Position numbers and translations under genes: made by a program. This document shows, in pieces, positions 1-12,255 of a stretch of 64,000 nt of DNA; the stretch's first letter is position 1; every line of letters starts with the position of its first letter. The notes beneath the pieces were generated by a model. That model saw only the letters and a list, made by a program, of their open reading frames with translations, did no database searches and was not told where the DNA came from. Source of the DNA: Cymodocea nodosa. Taxonomy: Eukaryota > Streptophyta > Magnoliopsida > Alismatales > Cymodoceaceae. Where the stretch lies: assembly GCA_036874045.1 (NCBI GenBank), contig CM072344.1, forward strand, positions 14,356,501 to 14,420,500. The letters are read 5' to 3'.

Positions 1-147
1 CCGCAGTCTGCCGATGGAGGAGGAGGTGGAGGGTAGGGAGGCGGTGGAGATGGAGAAGGAGAGGCGGCGTGGGTTTGGGATGGTCGACGTAGCTACGACG
101 GCGACCACAGCAGACGCTGAAGCAACTGTTCGAAGAAATGCCGGCAT
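1..147 (-). CDS. N-terminal part of an organelle-targeted protein (partial gene)
   Basis: An open frame starts with an ATG at 147-145 and stays open for 49 codons to the window edge. The peptide begins MPAFLRTVASASAVVAVVAT and continues rich in Ser, Thr, Ala and Arg with almost no acidic residues, which is the composition of a mitochondrial or chloroplast transit peptide. The stretch is GC-rich while the DNA directly upstream (beyond about 300) drops to AT-rich intergenic sequence, as expected at the 5' end of a gene. The mature protein lies outside the window, so the function cannot be told. The opposite strand is also open here with an acidic, low-complexity translation (EEEVEGREAVEMEKE), which looks less like protein. 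The call rests on composition only. Confidence 0.55.
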   Translation of the reverse strand, partial: MPAFLRTVASASAVVAVVATSTIPNPRRLSFSISTASLPSTSSSIGRLR

Positions 148-2990
148 CTTGTATTTTCCCTCTTCCTTGTCTGCCTACCTCTTTCCTCGGTAGGTGAACA
201 AACCGCGGTCAGACCGGTCGATACCACGTGCTCGTCATCAGCTTATGCAATGCTTTTATAAGAGTTCAATATATCATCGAAGGGAGGAGGTGTCTGTACA
301 TTAAAAAATAATTAAAAGATAAATTAAAAAATGACAAAAATTATTTATTTTTCTGACAATAACGAAATTTGAATTTTAAGAGTATATATACAGTAATGTG
401 ATATAACGATGTATATGGTACAGTAATGATATATTAAAAAAATAAATGAAATAAAATAATAATACACGTGGTATTTCTACGATAAAGTGGTACATATGAA
501 AAATCACATTCTGATAAAGAAACTTTTTCCTATTATTTTTTGAAGACAAACAATAAGAAAGTCAGATAATATTCATTTTGTTATTTCAACAAATCTTAAA
601 TCTTAGATACTAAACATATTTGTAAAATGTACGAATAGAACTAAAATAAGGGAAAGAAATTTTAGCTTTTCTATTTCCTTATCTTCTTTATATACAAACA
701 ATGTCATAGATATTTATAATTAAAAAAACTATATATTTTTTTATTTTACAATTTAGATGTATTAATTTAAAATATTGGTAAAAATTACATCTAAAATAAA
801 TGATTAAAAAAAGGGACATATTTATTTTAGATGCAATTTTTATCGTTGACAAACCTTAAATAATTAATGTATTTAAACCATAAAATGAGTATTTACAATT
901 TTTGGTAAGTGCTTGCAGCCCTATTATTTTATTTTGATAATAATGATAATTTTATGGTTACCAACTGTTGTTGATGTGGGTCACAACTTGTGTGTGATGA
1001 TAATTTGAGCTCCACCAGTGAAATTATCTTCAGATAAAACAAACAATTCAAAGCATATTTTAAGACAAAACAAATACAACAAGTTGACCACATGGGGTTT
1101 TTTTTTTTTTTTTTTGGGCAATGAGTTGATAATTAGATAGATAAAAGTCATGATCATGAGGTCACAAATGGGAAAGTGTTTTGCAAACAAAATAAGGAAA
1201 AATAATCCAAAAATAAAACAAAAGCATGAAAAAATAATACCACCAATAAGGGAACAAAAGAGAAGCAAGCACATAAGGTGAAGCCAACATCAATTTAGAT
1301 CTTCACCTTATCAGAATCAATCAAAGTTATAACTTTCTACAGTATTAGAAGTATTTGCTACATGATAATTTCATTTAGATTAAACTTCTTGAAGAATGTC
1401 AACACCAACACCTACATGGTAACATGAATCATTTTTCTTCAATTATTGGTAACATCAGTTTTTTGAAATGTTTTACTTTTTTCCATTATATCTAACCATT
1501 GCAACCCTTGTTATCTATTTTAACTTTCAACTTTATTTCAAGAAAAAAAAAGTTAGAAAAGTTAGGAAATGGTTTATCTGTGCATGTCATGAAAAGTCAA
1601 AATATTTAAAATAAAAAATAATTATAAATTTTATTTTTAAAATAAAATATTAATATCAATAAAATTTAATATCAACATAAAAAAATATTAAATATTAATA
1701 TTAATAAAAGTGCATAAATTAAATACAAGTACATAAACTATCAAATATATTTTTTATTAAAAATCATGTTACTTTTTGAACTTTTTTTATAAAACTTTCC
1801 AAAAGAAAGAGAAAGAAATGTTCAAAAAACCTTTATGTTTATAACAAGAAAGTTCAAAATTATTTTATAGACTTTCTATCCTATACAAGTGTTCTTATTT
1901 ACTTTTTAAATAGCACAAACCCCTCCTTACTCATATATTCATTTATTTTCATAATTTGGACATGCTTTATCCAATTTTACCTCTTTACACTACATGGTGA
2001 CTTTTTACCTCTATTCTTATAGATCTTATCTCTTCTTCTCAAAAGCTATTAGTTATAATCCTTTCAACCTTCTTTCAAGTCAAATTATGACCTTATCCTT
2101 TCTTGTATATTATAGAAATTGACAATGCTATTAAGAATAACCTTGAGCAGAGCTTCCCCAACTTTAATGTCATTGTCTACGATCTTTAGGGTTCTCAATT
2201 TTGCACATTGCATGAGACAAAGACAATCAATTATGAGGCTCAAATTCTCAAATGTATATATTTGAGATCAAGTGGAAATAAAGGTTTTTGAACTTTGAGA
2301 TAGAGACATCACATTACTCAAATATGTCTACTTGTGCCTTTTATTAAAGGGTGATTGAATAAGCTACCAATCAAATCAAGATACTTTGAGGTGTATGCAA
2401 TTGATCTTTTCTTATGTTATAATATTATTTTTTAAAATATTCAAAAAATATGAAAATTCCAACTGCAACTTAAAATGTCTTAGAAAACTAAAAGATGATC
2501 AAGATAAAAACTAAAAAATTATAAATTTATGGTGAAAAATTTTATACTAATCTCTTTGTATATGTAAAATTGCTAAAGATATTAACTAAGCTATCTTGTG
2601 TGATGCTGGTCAACAACATACTTTGATATTGTTAGGTTGTATTTTTTGATATGTTAAACTTTAAAATCAATATGTCAAATTTGTTAATATATTATCGTTT
2701 TTGAAAATAGTATATTATAATTAATATAGACTCTTAAATTTTATAAGTTTGACATACAATTTTTATAAATAATGTATCAATTTTAGAAAAAACAACTTAT
2801 ACTATGTCAACCTACATGTTTAGCATAATTTTATTCCACTAGACGATGATATAGCATGGAAAAACACAAGATATTTATCAACTATACCATTTAACTTTGT
2901 TAAATTAAGTCGATAGGATTAAATCTAACCTAATTGTTGATGTATAGCAACTGCACACAAATCCGGAAGGGGGAAAGAATGTTTTACTTT
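148..2990. other. AT-rich intergenic region
   Basis: About 2.8 kb of AT-rich DNA with no gene. The first 150 bp are probably promoter and 5' UTR of the minus-strand gene at the left edge. A poly(T) run lies at about 1098-1114. A dispersed AT-rich repeat occupies about 1500-1800 and is listed separately. The sequence near 2640-2790 resembles AT-rich repeats near 56.5 and 58.8 kb. Confidence 0.7.
1500..1800 (+). repeat. Dispersed AT-rich repeat, inverted partner at 33.55-33.93 kb
   Basis: The segment from about 1581 (GCATGTCATGAAAAG) to about 1790 matches the reverse complement of about 33560-33785 over roughly 200 bp. Shared blocks include TATTAATATTAATAAAA and CATAAATTAAATACAAGT in the same order. 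Similarity continues weakly on both sides. No terminal repeats or coding capacity were recognised, so this is probably a non-autonomous element or LTR fragment. Confidence 0.6.
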
Positions 2991-2991
2991 C

Positions 2992-3000
2992 TTATATAAG
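2992..3000 (+). promoter_or_regulatory. TATA box of the CHMP1 gene
   Basis: TTATATAAG lies 129 bp upstream of the CHMP1 ATG. A start site about 30 bp downstream would give a 5' UTR of about 100 bp, usual for a plant gene. No other TATA-like site is as well placed. Confidence 0.55.
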
Positions 3001-3128
3001 GACTGATCGATAATTTTCCCATCGCGAACGAGAACACAAGCTGCCGAAGGCCGTTCCTGCTCGCCTCTCCTCCATTCCATTCCCCCATCATCGTCGTCCC
3101 CCAAAGCAAACCCTAGAATCCTCCGGCG

Positions 3129-3740
3129 ATGGGGAACACGGAGAAGATTATGAACCAGATCATGGAACTGAAGTTCACCTCCAAGTCCCTCCAACGACAA
3201 GCCCGGAAGTGCGACAAGGAGGAGAAATCCGAGAAGCTGAAGGTGAAGAAGGCTATCGAGAAGGGGAACATGGACGGTGCTCGGATCTACGCCGAAAACG
3301 CCATTCGAAAGAGGAACGAGCAGATGAACTACCTCCGGCTCGCCTCCCGCCTTGATGCCGTCGTGTCACGTCTCGACACCCAGGTGAAGATGCAGGACAT
3401 AAGTAAATCCATGGGGAACATCGTCAAGTCGCTCGACGCGTCCCTGGGCACCGGGAACCTGCTGAAGATGTCTGAGACGATGGACCAGTTTGAGAAGCAG
3501 TTTGTCAACATGGAGGTGCAGGCGGAATTCATGGAGAGCTCCATGGCCGGATCGACCAGCCTGTCGACACCCGAGGCAGATGTTAATAGTCTTATGCAGC
3601 AGGTGGCCGATGATTACGGCTTGGAGGTGTCCGTGGGGCTGCCGCAGCCGGCTGCCCATGCCATCCCAGCCAAGGAGAAGGAGAAGGTTGCCGAGGATGA
3701 TCTCTCGCGTCGTCTTGCTGACCTCAAATCGACGGGCTAG
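3129..3740 (+). CDS. CHMP1: ESCRT-III subunit CHMP1 (DID2/SAL1 type)
   Basis: A complete 203-residue single-exon frame. The protein opens [19 protein letters not shown], has a basic, coiled-coil Snf7-type core (about residues 5-170) and ends in an acidic tail. Residues 192-200, LSRRLADLK, match the MIM1 motif (LxxRLxxL[KR]) that binds the MIT domain of the VPS4/SKD1 ATPase and its regulators. Length and motif order are those of the CHMP1/Did2 family, known as SAL1 in maize. Family members act on late endosomes, helping sort membrane proteins such as auxin carriers into multivesicular bodies and recruiting VPS4 for ESCRT-III disassembly. The ATG follows a GC-rich leader and a TATA box about 130 bp upstream. 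The reading frame is intact, so the gene is probably functional. Confidence 0.96.
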   Translation: MGNTEKIMNQIMELKFTSKSLQRQARKCDKEEKSEKLKVKKAIEKGNMDGARIYAENAIRKRNEQMNYLRLASRLDAVVSRLDTQVKMQDISKSMGNIVKSLDASLGTGNLLKMSETMDQFEKQFVNMEVQAEFMESSMAGSTSLSTPEADVNSLMQQVADDYGLEVSVGLPQPAAHAIPAKEKEKVAEDDLSRRLADLKSTG

Positions 3741-4154
3741 TTTGACTATGGGTATCGCCAAATTTCCTTCCTTTTTCCTTTAGAATTTCTCTGCTTTTTT
3801 GGTTTGTACTTTGTATCATAGTTGCATATGTTAGAAAAAAAAGCAATGGATTCACATGATATCAAATATACCTATTTGCAGACACTTATATAAAGAAATC
3901 TCAAATAAGGAAAGTGTTAGAAAAAGTTTCATATCGGATAAAAAGAGATTTCTCTAGTCTTAATTAATGGATTTTGAGTTGAAATTTAACAGCATATACT
4001 CAAAGCATTGTTCCATTATAGACCATCGATTATATTTTTATGCTCATGGATTTTCATCAAGTATTAAGAAGAACAAGCGGTGATGTGTGAAATTCCATAG
4101 ACATTCTTGGTTTTATCAATGGTTACTTGTGGATGAGGTTACATATGGATAAAC

Positions 4155-5278
4155 TGTTAGAACCGAATGATTCACTAAAAGGGGGTGAATGATGATTTGT
4201 GTTTAACTAAAATTATTTTTAACTTATATGATTGTAGTATATGCATAAATATCACAGATAAATAAATGAAACATATATAATATAAATAAAAGATAAGAAT
4301 ACAAAGAATTTTTAGGTGATTCACCAACTCGATTAGTCTACCTCAAGGATCACTTGAGTTTCACTAAGTATTCCAATATTTATATATACTTACTTTCAAG
4401 TCGAAATAAGTATCAACATCTTGAGTTTTTAGGTTGAAGCTCTTAACCTACAATTTATGAACTTTCAAGTCGAAACTCTACAACCAACCTTGTGAGGCTT
4501 TCAAGTCTACAAACCAACACTTTGTGTAGCTTTCTGGTTAAGGCCACAAACCAATGATCCTTTTCGAATCTGACTTTCAGCGCACAGATAGTTTTGATAA
4601 TCTTCTTGTATTTTCAACTTTCATACTTTCTCAACCTATTCTTTGTTATATGTAATTTGAATTATATTTTCTTTTGTAATAGTAAATGATATGCAATATT
4701 TTTTCTTTATGTCTCTGTCAAATGATCTAGTGGTATTTATATCTATAATTGCAATGATCATATTATCTTCAATAGTATTAATCTGTTGTATTTGATCTTT
4801 AACATTATAGAATCTATTGTACTATTGATTTTCAATGATAACAATCTATTGTACTTAATTCTTGAGAGTCCTATAAATAGTAAGTTACTATTTGATATAT
4901 TGTCAAATAACTTTCTACTAATTTAACAAGTTGTTCTTCCTTGTCTTTGTAAATACACATTGAACTATGCTAACTTAGCGGGGTTGTTAAGGAACCTGCT
5001 AAGGGACTCGACAGAAGACGGGTTGATAGACCTTAAGGACCTATAAGCAAGTGAAGGTGAACACTTCAGGGACCTACAAGAAAATGAGTAAAAGGACCTT
5101 ATGGACCTGATGAGAGAAGGAAGAGACCTTAGAGACTTATATAGGAGAAGGCAATTAAACCTAATGGTTCTTCTCATGAACTCAGACTTGTGAGAGATTA
5201 TGAGGTTTACTTAAAAAGATTGATAATGTCTTTACTATCAGTTTGAACTTTTGACATAATGGTAGTTCAGTCCTAACA
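4155..5278. mobile_element. Probable solo LTR (about 1.1 kb)
   Basis: The segment begins TGTTAG and ends CTAACA, the TG...CA inverted ends of LTR retrotransposons. It is flanked by TAAAC on the left and TAAAT on the right, a near-perfect 5-bp target duplication. The left end (TGTTAGAACCGAATGATTC, then AAAGGGGGTGAATGATG) resembles a start seen in many plant LTRs. No gag or pol coding is present inside or beside it. A minisatellite lies near its right end. Orientation is not determined. Confidence 0.45.
4985..5190. repeat. Degenerate minisatellite, unit about 33-36 bp
   Basis: A unit containing GGACCT (AAGGACCTATAAG, AGGGACCTACAAG, AAGGACCTTATGG, AGAGACCTTAGAG) recurs about every 33-36 bp, some five to six times, with much divergence. 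The minus-strand translation shows matching SLRS-type peptide repeats, but this is a by-product of the repeat and not evidence of a gene. Confidence 0.55.
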
Positions 5279-5576
5279 TAAATTATCTCAATTTTTCTTG
5301 CAAACTCTGAAAAATAGGATTCTTTGTGATAATACTAGTGACTTGAGATTTTATCATTGGATTCATGGTAACATCTTAACCATGATTAGATTGCTACTGG
5401 TGTGGAATCTTGTTCCTCGTTGTAACCATCATAGACATAGTTACAGGAAGGAAGAAAAGAAAAGCTTTCTTTTGATAATGATAGTATTTTTACTGAATTT
5501 GTGTCTTGTAGTTCCTAATGAAAGACTAATTTAACAATAACTAAGTCATAATGTTACTGCATAGGATTCCTTACCT

Positions 5577-5670
5577 GAATTCTTTTTTTTTCATGCATTT
5601 CTATCTATTATCAAATCTTTAATTAAATTATATAAATTTAAATATTTTATTGTAATTCCTAACCTGGAAT
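5577..5670 (+). repeat. Dispersed repeat, direct partner at about 57715-57805
   Basis: About 90 bp match the segment at 57715-57805 in the same orientation. Shared landmarks in order are ATTCTTTT, TATCAAATCTT, AATTAAATTA and TAATTCCTAA. The nature of the element is unknown. Confidence 0.55.
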
Positions 5671-7495
5671 GGAAAACTAACTATTTTGTGGAAAAAGGAT
5701 AGCGTTTGTACATCTCTTGGCGCTATAATAAGCATTGCACCAACCAGTCTAAAAAAACCAAGTTACAAAATAGGACACCAATGATATGAGTTGCGTCAAC
5801 ATTTATCAAAAGTTCTGCCTCAGCATGGAGACCATTCATTACATCACTCCGACCCTGATTTAGACTTGTCATATTTGGAAACAGGGTGGAACAAGAAGCA
5901 TTTTTTTTTCTTCTGAGAATTTTAAATTTTATTTAACAGATTTTGAGAATGTTAAGCTCCCCCAGGGCATGGCCTCTCTTCTATTCTCATTTTTGTTTAA
6001 TACCTACAATGCAGGGATGGTCCACCCCCTCCCCCCTTGTTCCCATCTGCCAAAAAATTTTTGTTGAAGAAACCACTTCCTATCCGTCATTGAACTGGTT
6101 TTACTCTAGTTATATTTGACTAAGGCAATGGAAAGAATCAAAATTATTAAAAGTCTTTTATAATAAGAAAAAAAATATTTCAAGAATATGATCAATAATT
6201 ACGTCAATAATACATAACACTAAACATATGTTGACGTACTGACCAAATTAACAATCGAAATAAATCAACAAATACATCAATAATAGAAAATATTAAAATA
6301 CAAATATTAAAGATATCATATAATATACTGTAAAAACACTTTACGCCAAGGTGACTTTTCAAGGATCCTTGTGTAAATGTTCAAGTTTGGATGTATGGAC
6401 ATATGAAAAATATTTAAAATAACATACGCTAGTGGAAAATTTAGGTTGTTTATTGTTGAAACAAAGAAATGGTCTTCTCTACTCATCCAATTTTTTGAAT
6501 TGGTTGTTCATACTTTATCAATTTAATTACATTTATTGTTCATCTTCTCTCATTTCTAATTCTTAAACGTATGACAACCACTAGATAACCAAAACAAACT
6601 CTTCTTGCCCCTTGGTATAAAGCAAATGGTTATTGTCAACCCTAGTTGATCTTGATGAAGTTTAAGACATTTCAAACAAATTTAGTGTCCAATAAGTTGG
6701 TAAAATATATTCTTACCCATTTCATATTTGTTCTATACTTCAGTATAAAACATCCACTGTGTAAGGATAAAGGTGTTGTTTTTGACTAAGCATTGTCTCT
6801 TACTTGACTTATTTAAAGGATCACCAAGTGGGGCCGAAATTTTGTTTCCATTTATGTAGCCAATCATATGTTACATTGTTGATTAGCATAATAATTGATG
6901 GTTGATGTCACTTGTGATATTGTAATTCTAAGACAAATGGGTTTTGGAGTAGAGAATTAGCCTCCTTGTGAAGTAGAGAAGCATCTAATTCATCCTTTGT
7001 TACTTCAAGATTAAAATTCATGTTTCAATTTATCAAAGGTAATTTGATAGAGAAGTGGTCATCAGACTATGTTCCACAATCGCCATTGACATTACTAGAA
7101 AACTCGAGAGCAGTGATGGGACAAAGGAGATGGCAAGGATGACTCATTCACTCTATAAATAGGAAAGGATGTAGCCTTATGAACTCACTAGAAAAGAAGT
7201 AACATACACTCACCATCACTAAAGCCTTGACAACCATTGCTCCTTAAAACCCTAACTGATCGATTGTTAGTTGTTGCCTACTTCTGGCTCCAACAATAAC
7301 TATATATGCAATGGTGCATATTTGGAAGTTAACCTAAGGGATAGCATGTAGATAGACCTATAATGAATACTTATAGTATTATTTATTATCTATTGTATTG
7401 TTTATATTTTAAGACTAGTTTTTTTTATTTTTAACAGCTACTAAAAACAAGTTTGTGTGGAACTTTTGCCTAGAATACACACAAGAAATGCGCAT

Positions 7496-7660
7496 ATAAC
7501 CTTTCCTTGAGGGTTAATTAAGAGATATTAAAATAACAGAAATTGACCTTTCCTCAAGGATAAATAGAGGGATACTAGACTAAAAAGAGCAAAATCTATT
7601 TGACCCTTCCTTAACAGTTAATTGAGGAGGCACCAACAGAAATCTAATGTTAATTGATTA
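7496..7660. repeat. Imperfect triplicate repeat, unit about 55 bp
   Basis: Three successive units begin ACCTTTCCTTGAGGGTTAAT, ACCTTTCCTCAAGGATAAAT and ACCCTTCCTTAACAGTTAAT. Each is followed by a diverged AGAGATA/AGGGATA/AGGAGGCA block. The units are about 50-60 bp apart. Confidence 0.55.
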
Positions 7661-8572
7661 CATGATTGATTAGACTAATCAAAGTAAAAAGACACAAATG
7701 ACTTCTTATAAGAGATGGCTTCTAGCTTTATTGTTTGATTTGATTTTATTGATTGAATGGTTTACTCAATCTTAATCAATGGCCTATCTAAAGATTATTT
7801 TAGGGCAACAAATGGTTTGTGACAAGGTAAACCTACTTTGCCTTTGGTACACATCCTTGTCATCCATGTCTTATATAGCTCTTGCCAAGGATAATGACCT
7901 CATTTAGGGTATAAAATTTCCGAACTCTTGTCACGAGACTCTAAAATATACAATATTATTGACAACACCATTGTCTTCATCAAACCTTCTCATCAAAAAA
8001 TTATAAAGTTGAGAAGAATCTTTTGTTGTTTACAAACCTTCCCTCATTCATTCAAACCTTTGTGAGGTATATCAACCACTTGTTAATTCTATACTTTCTA
8101 CCATTCCTAGTTGCCCTGCTTGCAATTGTACACCTACTTATCAATGCTTCCTTGAGGACTACAACAAAAAATGGGAAGGGATGGGATATCATAAATCTCC
8201 ATTTATTACCTATGATTATTTTAATCCAACGTGTAAAAATAAGTTGGCACTTTTTGCAACAATTTGTACAACTCAAATTTTTTAAAAAAACATTTTGCGC
8301 TTTTACTTAAAATTGTTAACGTCTAGAAATAAGTTAACATATGAATAGTACGTTTGGTAATGTTTATTTTAGTTAGTCTATGAATAATTGCTACCACATG
8401 CTTCCTTAGTCTTGTCTCTTGTTATCCATTTCATTATGGCTAAGGTGCAACTTTTAAATTTTTGCTTGCTTTTGTCTCACGCAGTGGTTGTTTCTAAGCT
8501 AGTTTCTTAAGATTAACTAGCCTCCTTAAATGATTGCCGGTCGCCTAAACACTAACACGTGGGGCGAAATCC

Positions 8573-8715
8573 ACATGCCGATTTGGGCCTTCGGTGTATT
8601 GTTTTGGGTCCAGAATCCAATCAAACTTGTCCAAAAATCGATATGTCCATCGGTGCCCTCGACATGCTGCTTTGGTCCCGAAGTTTAGTTGAACTTTGAC
8701 CTAAAAATTGGTATA
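8573..8715. repeat. Diverged tandem duplication, unit about 69 bp
   Basis: Two adjacent units align: the first has CCGATTTGGGCCTTCGGTG ... CAAACTTGTCCAAAAATCG, the second CCATCGGTGCCCTCGACATG ... GAACTTTGACCTAAAAATTG. This short GC-richer island stands out from AT-rich surroundings and is non-coding in all frames. Confidence 0.5.
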
Positions 8716-9508
8716 TTGTTAATGCAAATGGTATTTTGATAAACGACATAACATTTGCAAGAAAAAGTTAAATTGATATTATTATGAGCTCCTTAATAAG
8801 AGAGTGCCAGGTTTTTGTTATTTTGTTATATTCTTTGACAAACAAACATTGAATTAGATACTGTAAAGATGTTGTTGCTTATGTGATGTCACCTCTAGTA
8901 ATAAATAATCTTAGAGGGAGTTTAAAATTTTGAACACTTTTTATCAAGTATCCAAACATATTAAGAATGGAATCTTGAATTCCAAATCTTCGAATATTTC
9001 GTTAAGTGTTTCGACATTATTATCAGTAGTTTTTTTATCATTGATTACAATGTGAGATTGCATAATCCTTCATCCCACCTTCCTACATAAATAATATTTT
9101 CATATATTGTGAAAAAAAAAAAAAAAAACTCAATACTTGATTCAAATTTAGAAAAAGATCATTAAAAAAGTTGTTGGCGCCGGTCAGAAATTCATTATAA
9201 AGTAACTGTAAAATCTCCTTTCCATCCTTGAACATTCCAAATCCATTATAATTCATTCATTCACATGTTTCACCTGTCCTTTCCATCAGACAACAGTCAC
9301 CAGTGACTACCGTGTCAGTTTTTTTTACGTAGATTCTTATTTGCTGTGTTATTTTATGATATTAGATATATATAATTTGATTGATAATAATAAAATAAAA
9401 TAAAATGTACCATATAACAAAATTGTATATAATAAAAAAAAACACTGAAAATATCAGAAGATGATATTAGATATGACTGAAAAAGATCTACATTTATATT
9501 TTCCCATG

Positions 9509-9522
9509 TATATATATATATT
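9509..9522 (+). promoter_or_regulatory. TATA-like element of the esterase gene
   Basis: A TATATATATATAT stretch lies about 60-70 bp before the esterase ATG, which predicts a short 5' UTR of about 35-40 bp. It could also be simple AT repeat. Confidence 0.4.
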
Positions 9523-9580
9523 ACATAAGCACTGGTCTCTTACAGCTCACAGGAGTAAGGCCGACGACTGCGCGGCCACC

Positions 9581-10573
9581 ATGGCCAATTTCGTCGCCAT
9601 TCTCTTCGTCCTGTTGGCGTTGTCCCCCTCGGCCCTCCCGCCTCAGCTCGCCTCGGCATCCGCGGCCACCGGCACCACCGTCATCATCTTGGCCGGGCAG
9701 AGCAACATGTCGGGGCGGGGAGGCGCGACAAACAACACGTGGGACCACGTTGTCCCACCGGACTGCCGCAGCAACCCTTCCATCCTCCGGTTCACGGCCA
9801 ACCTTCGCTGGGAGAAGGCGGCCGTCCCCCTCCACTCCGACATCGACGTGTACGCCGTGTGCGGCGTCGGACCCGGCATGCCGTTCGCCAACAGGGTGCT
9901 GAGAAGCCGGCCCAACGAGAGGCTTGGGCTCGTCCCGTGCGCCATTGGGAACACGAGGATAGACCAGTGGCAGAAGGGGACGGAGTTCTACGACAAGACG
10001 GTGGAGAGGGCCAAGGCGGCGGCGACGGGGGGAGGGAAGATTGGAGCGGTGCTGTGGTACCAAGGAGAGAGCGACACGGTGCGCCGGTCAGACGCCGTCT
10101 CCTACGCCGGCAAGATGGACAGGCTCGTGCAGGACCTCCGGGCGGATCTTGGGATTCCCAACCTTCTCTTCATCCAAGTAAAATTTAATCTCTTCGCCCC
10201 AACTGCTCATAAATATTAGTGACGAGAAAAACTTCAAATTTTTTTTCCATTGAAGTGTAAATTTAAGGATTCGTAAATCGTGTTAATAATACACTAAAAA
10301 AATTTTAACCGTCACTAAAGTACATCTTTAAGTGTATTTTCTTCGTAGATATTATCACTTAACGTTTTATCTCAGGTGGCACTGGCGTCAGGACAAGGAC
10401 CGTACCTAAAGGTGGTGAGGAAGCAGCAGATGAAGGTAAGGGAGCGGAATCTAGTGACGGTCGACGCCAAGGGGTTGGAGATCTCCGGCGACTACGTGCA
10501 TCTCACCACCAACGGACAGGTCCACCTTGGTCGGATGCTGGCCGACGCGTATCTTCGAGCCACCGCCGGTTAA
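9581..10573 (+). CDS. SASA-type carbohydrate esterase (At4g34215-like), two exons
   Basis: Exons 9581-10177 and 10376-10573 join in phase at CAA|gtaaaa ... ctcag|GTG and encode 264 residues. The ATG sits in the strong context GCCACCATGG. Residues 1-28 look like a secretion signal. GQSNMSGRGG (Ser41 as nucleophile), WYQGESD and a C-terminal DYVH (Asp238, His241) are the conserved blocks of the DUF303/SASA serine esterases, which remove acetyl groups from carbohydrates. The sequence follows the plant At4g34215 type almost throughout, so the product is probably a secreted or wall-associated sugar acetylesterase. Exon 1 is very GC-rich. Without splicing, the frame would run on to a stop at 10217-10219 and lose the Asp/His pair. 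No defect is seen. Confidence 0.92.
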
Positions 10574-10733
10574 TTCAACGGGTGGGCGGCATGCCGATCG
10601 ACCAATCAAAGGCGTTGCGAGGGAGGGGACGAGGGGAGGCGAGTCGTCGGCTTTTGGATGTTCCATTCCAGCTTCCTCCGGTGGTGGCTTTTCCGATCAC
10701 CGGAGCACCGGAGGAGTGACGAGAGTCTTTGAT

Positions 10734-10746
10734 AATAAATAATAAA
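10734..10746 (+). terminator. Poly(A) signals of the esterase gene
   Basis: Two AATAAA hexamers (10734-10739 and 10741-10746) lie 160-175 bp after the stop codon, at the point where the GC-rich 3' UTR gives way to AT-rich DNA. Confidence 0.5.
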
Positions 10747-12220
10747 AAGAGGGACTTTAAATGGTGTTGTTTTAATTTTTTTTATAAATAAATGAGAAAG
10801 TGGAATGATTTCTCTTTTTTTGGGTTTGGTGTTGATTTCAGAGTCTCTTATTTAATTTTATCTCTACTTTTACTTTACGAAAAAAGGAAAGTAAAATAAT
10901 TATTAGATGATTATAAATATATGATGAATTTTTTTATTAAAATTAAGTAAATATCAATCCTTAATCTAAAGGTCTTAAATTTCAAATATTGATTTTTGGT
11001 TAATAAAATAAGAGGAGGGATTTATTGGTGGTGATATTAACTAATTTTATGAGTGGTGTTTTAATTTTTTTTTATAAATATATCAAAAGGCCAAAGAAAT
11101 CCCAAGCTCTAATTGTGTTGTCCACCTCATGTCTAGCTCACTTTTCCCTCATGTAAATCTTCAAAAATAATGTTGTGTCATCATTTAATCATATAGATCT
11201 AAGATGTGCACGTCATTGAAGTAACTGATTTTTTTTTTTCTTTTCCTTGATGTTTTCTTGGTATCAACAGAATGTTTGGATAAAGTTACAAGTACCATGC
11301 TGTCATAGTTTAAACTTAGAAATGAATATAATAGTCTTTGTTGTGTAAGACCATGTGGTGAATATATGATATATGTTGGTGGTGAATATATGGTGCTTTA
11401 CATGTTTGTTGACCTTGTTTGTCACACTTATAGTTATCTCTTAATCTATTTACTTTTCAAGTACATTATTGAATCAATTGGTAGTGTTTGTTAAATTTTA
11501 AGTCAAAATTAATTGATGATAAATGAAGAGAATCAATATATATATATTCAAATTTTGTCTCTACTTGAGACTATTTTAGCATTTTTCATCATTTGTGACT
11601 TATTTATATACCCACAAATATTTATAGGTAAACATGTACAAATCTATTTTAATATTATATTAAATTTCAACTTAAAATCAATTGATAATGAATGAAATGA
11701 TTCATTACATATAAAATTCAATTCTATCCTTACTTTCATCAACATAAAACTTTTCTAATTATACTTATAGTTGAAACTTACTGCACATTGGATGATTTAT
11801 ACCTATACTTAGTTGTTATTGTAATGAGAAATGCGATTTATGTGTGAGTATGAAGATGCTGAAAGAGATATGAATACATATCTAATTTGTATTGTGAACT
11901 TAATTGCTAACTTAGTATTACTTGTAGATACCTTGAGAGATTAAGTGTATATAATATGATATTCTAGGTTAATCAATTCAAGAACAATGGTAGCAGTGGA
12001 CAATTGGTATTATTAGCTTCAGTCATGTGAGTCCATGAATTCATGACGTTGACAAATAAGAGTACATTGTATGATTCATGATATTTACGAGCAAGAGCAA
12101 GAGTATGTCATGTAATTTATGATATTTACAAGCGAAGTTTTGCACAAAATCAATGTGAGAATCAATGCTAACTTTCTCATGCATGTGATTTATGATATCT
12201 ACAACCTATAATGATAGTTT

Positions 12221-12255
<35 letters not shown>

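Larger units (their letters stand above)
5279..9460. other. Gene-free intergenic region with old repeats
   Basis: About 4.2 kb of AT-rich DNA between the LTR and the esterase gene. No frame resembles a known protein. A possible TATA motif (CTATAAATAG, about 7154) followed by GC-richer DNA could be a remnant LTR promoter. Repeats are listed separately at 5577-5670, 7496-7660 and 8573-8715. Confidence 0.6.

Noticed and set aside
981..1274. 97-codon minus-strand hydrophobic frame
   Set aside because: Phe/Leu/Ile-rich translation of AT-rich DNA with a poly-Lys run from poly(T); no gene-like features.
3366..3783. Alternative frames inside CHMP1 on both strands
   Set aside because: Shadows of a conserved, intact gene.
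9521..10063. 180-codon minus-strand frame opposite esterase exon 1
   Set aside because: Mirror of a GC3-rich exon; Arg/Pro/Gly-rich translation with no motif, while the plus strand has a full esterase.
10451..10742. Overlapping frames over esterase exon 2 and its 3' UTR
   Set aside because: Out of frame with the conserved DYVH block and without any similarity.
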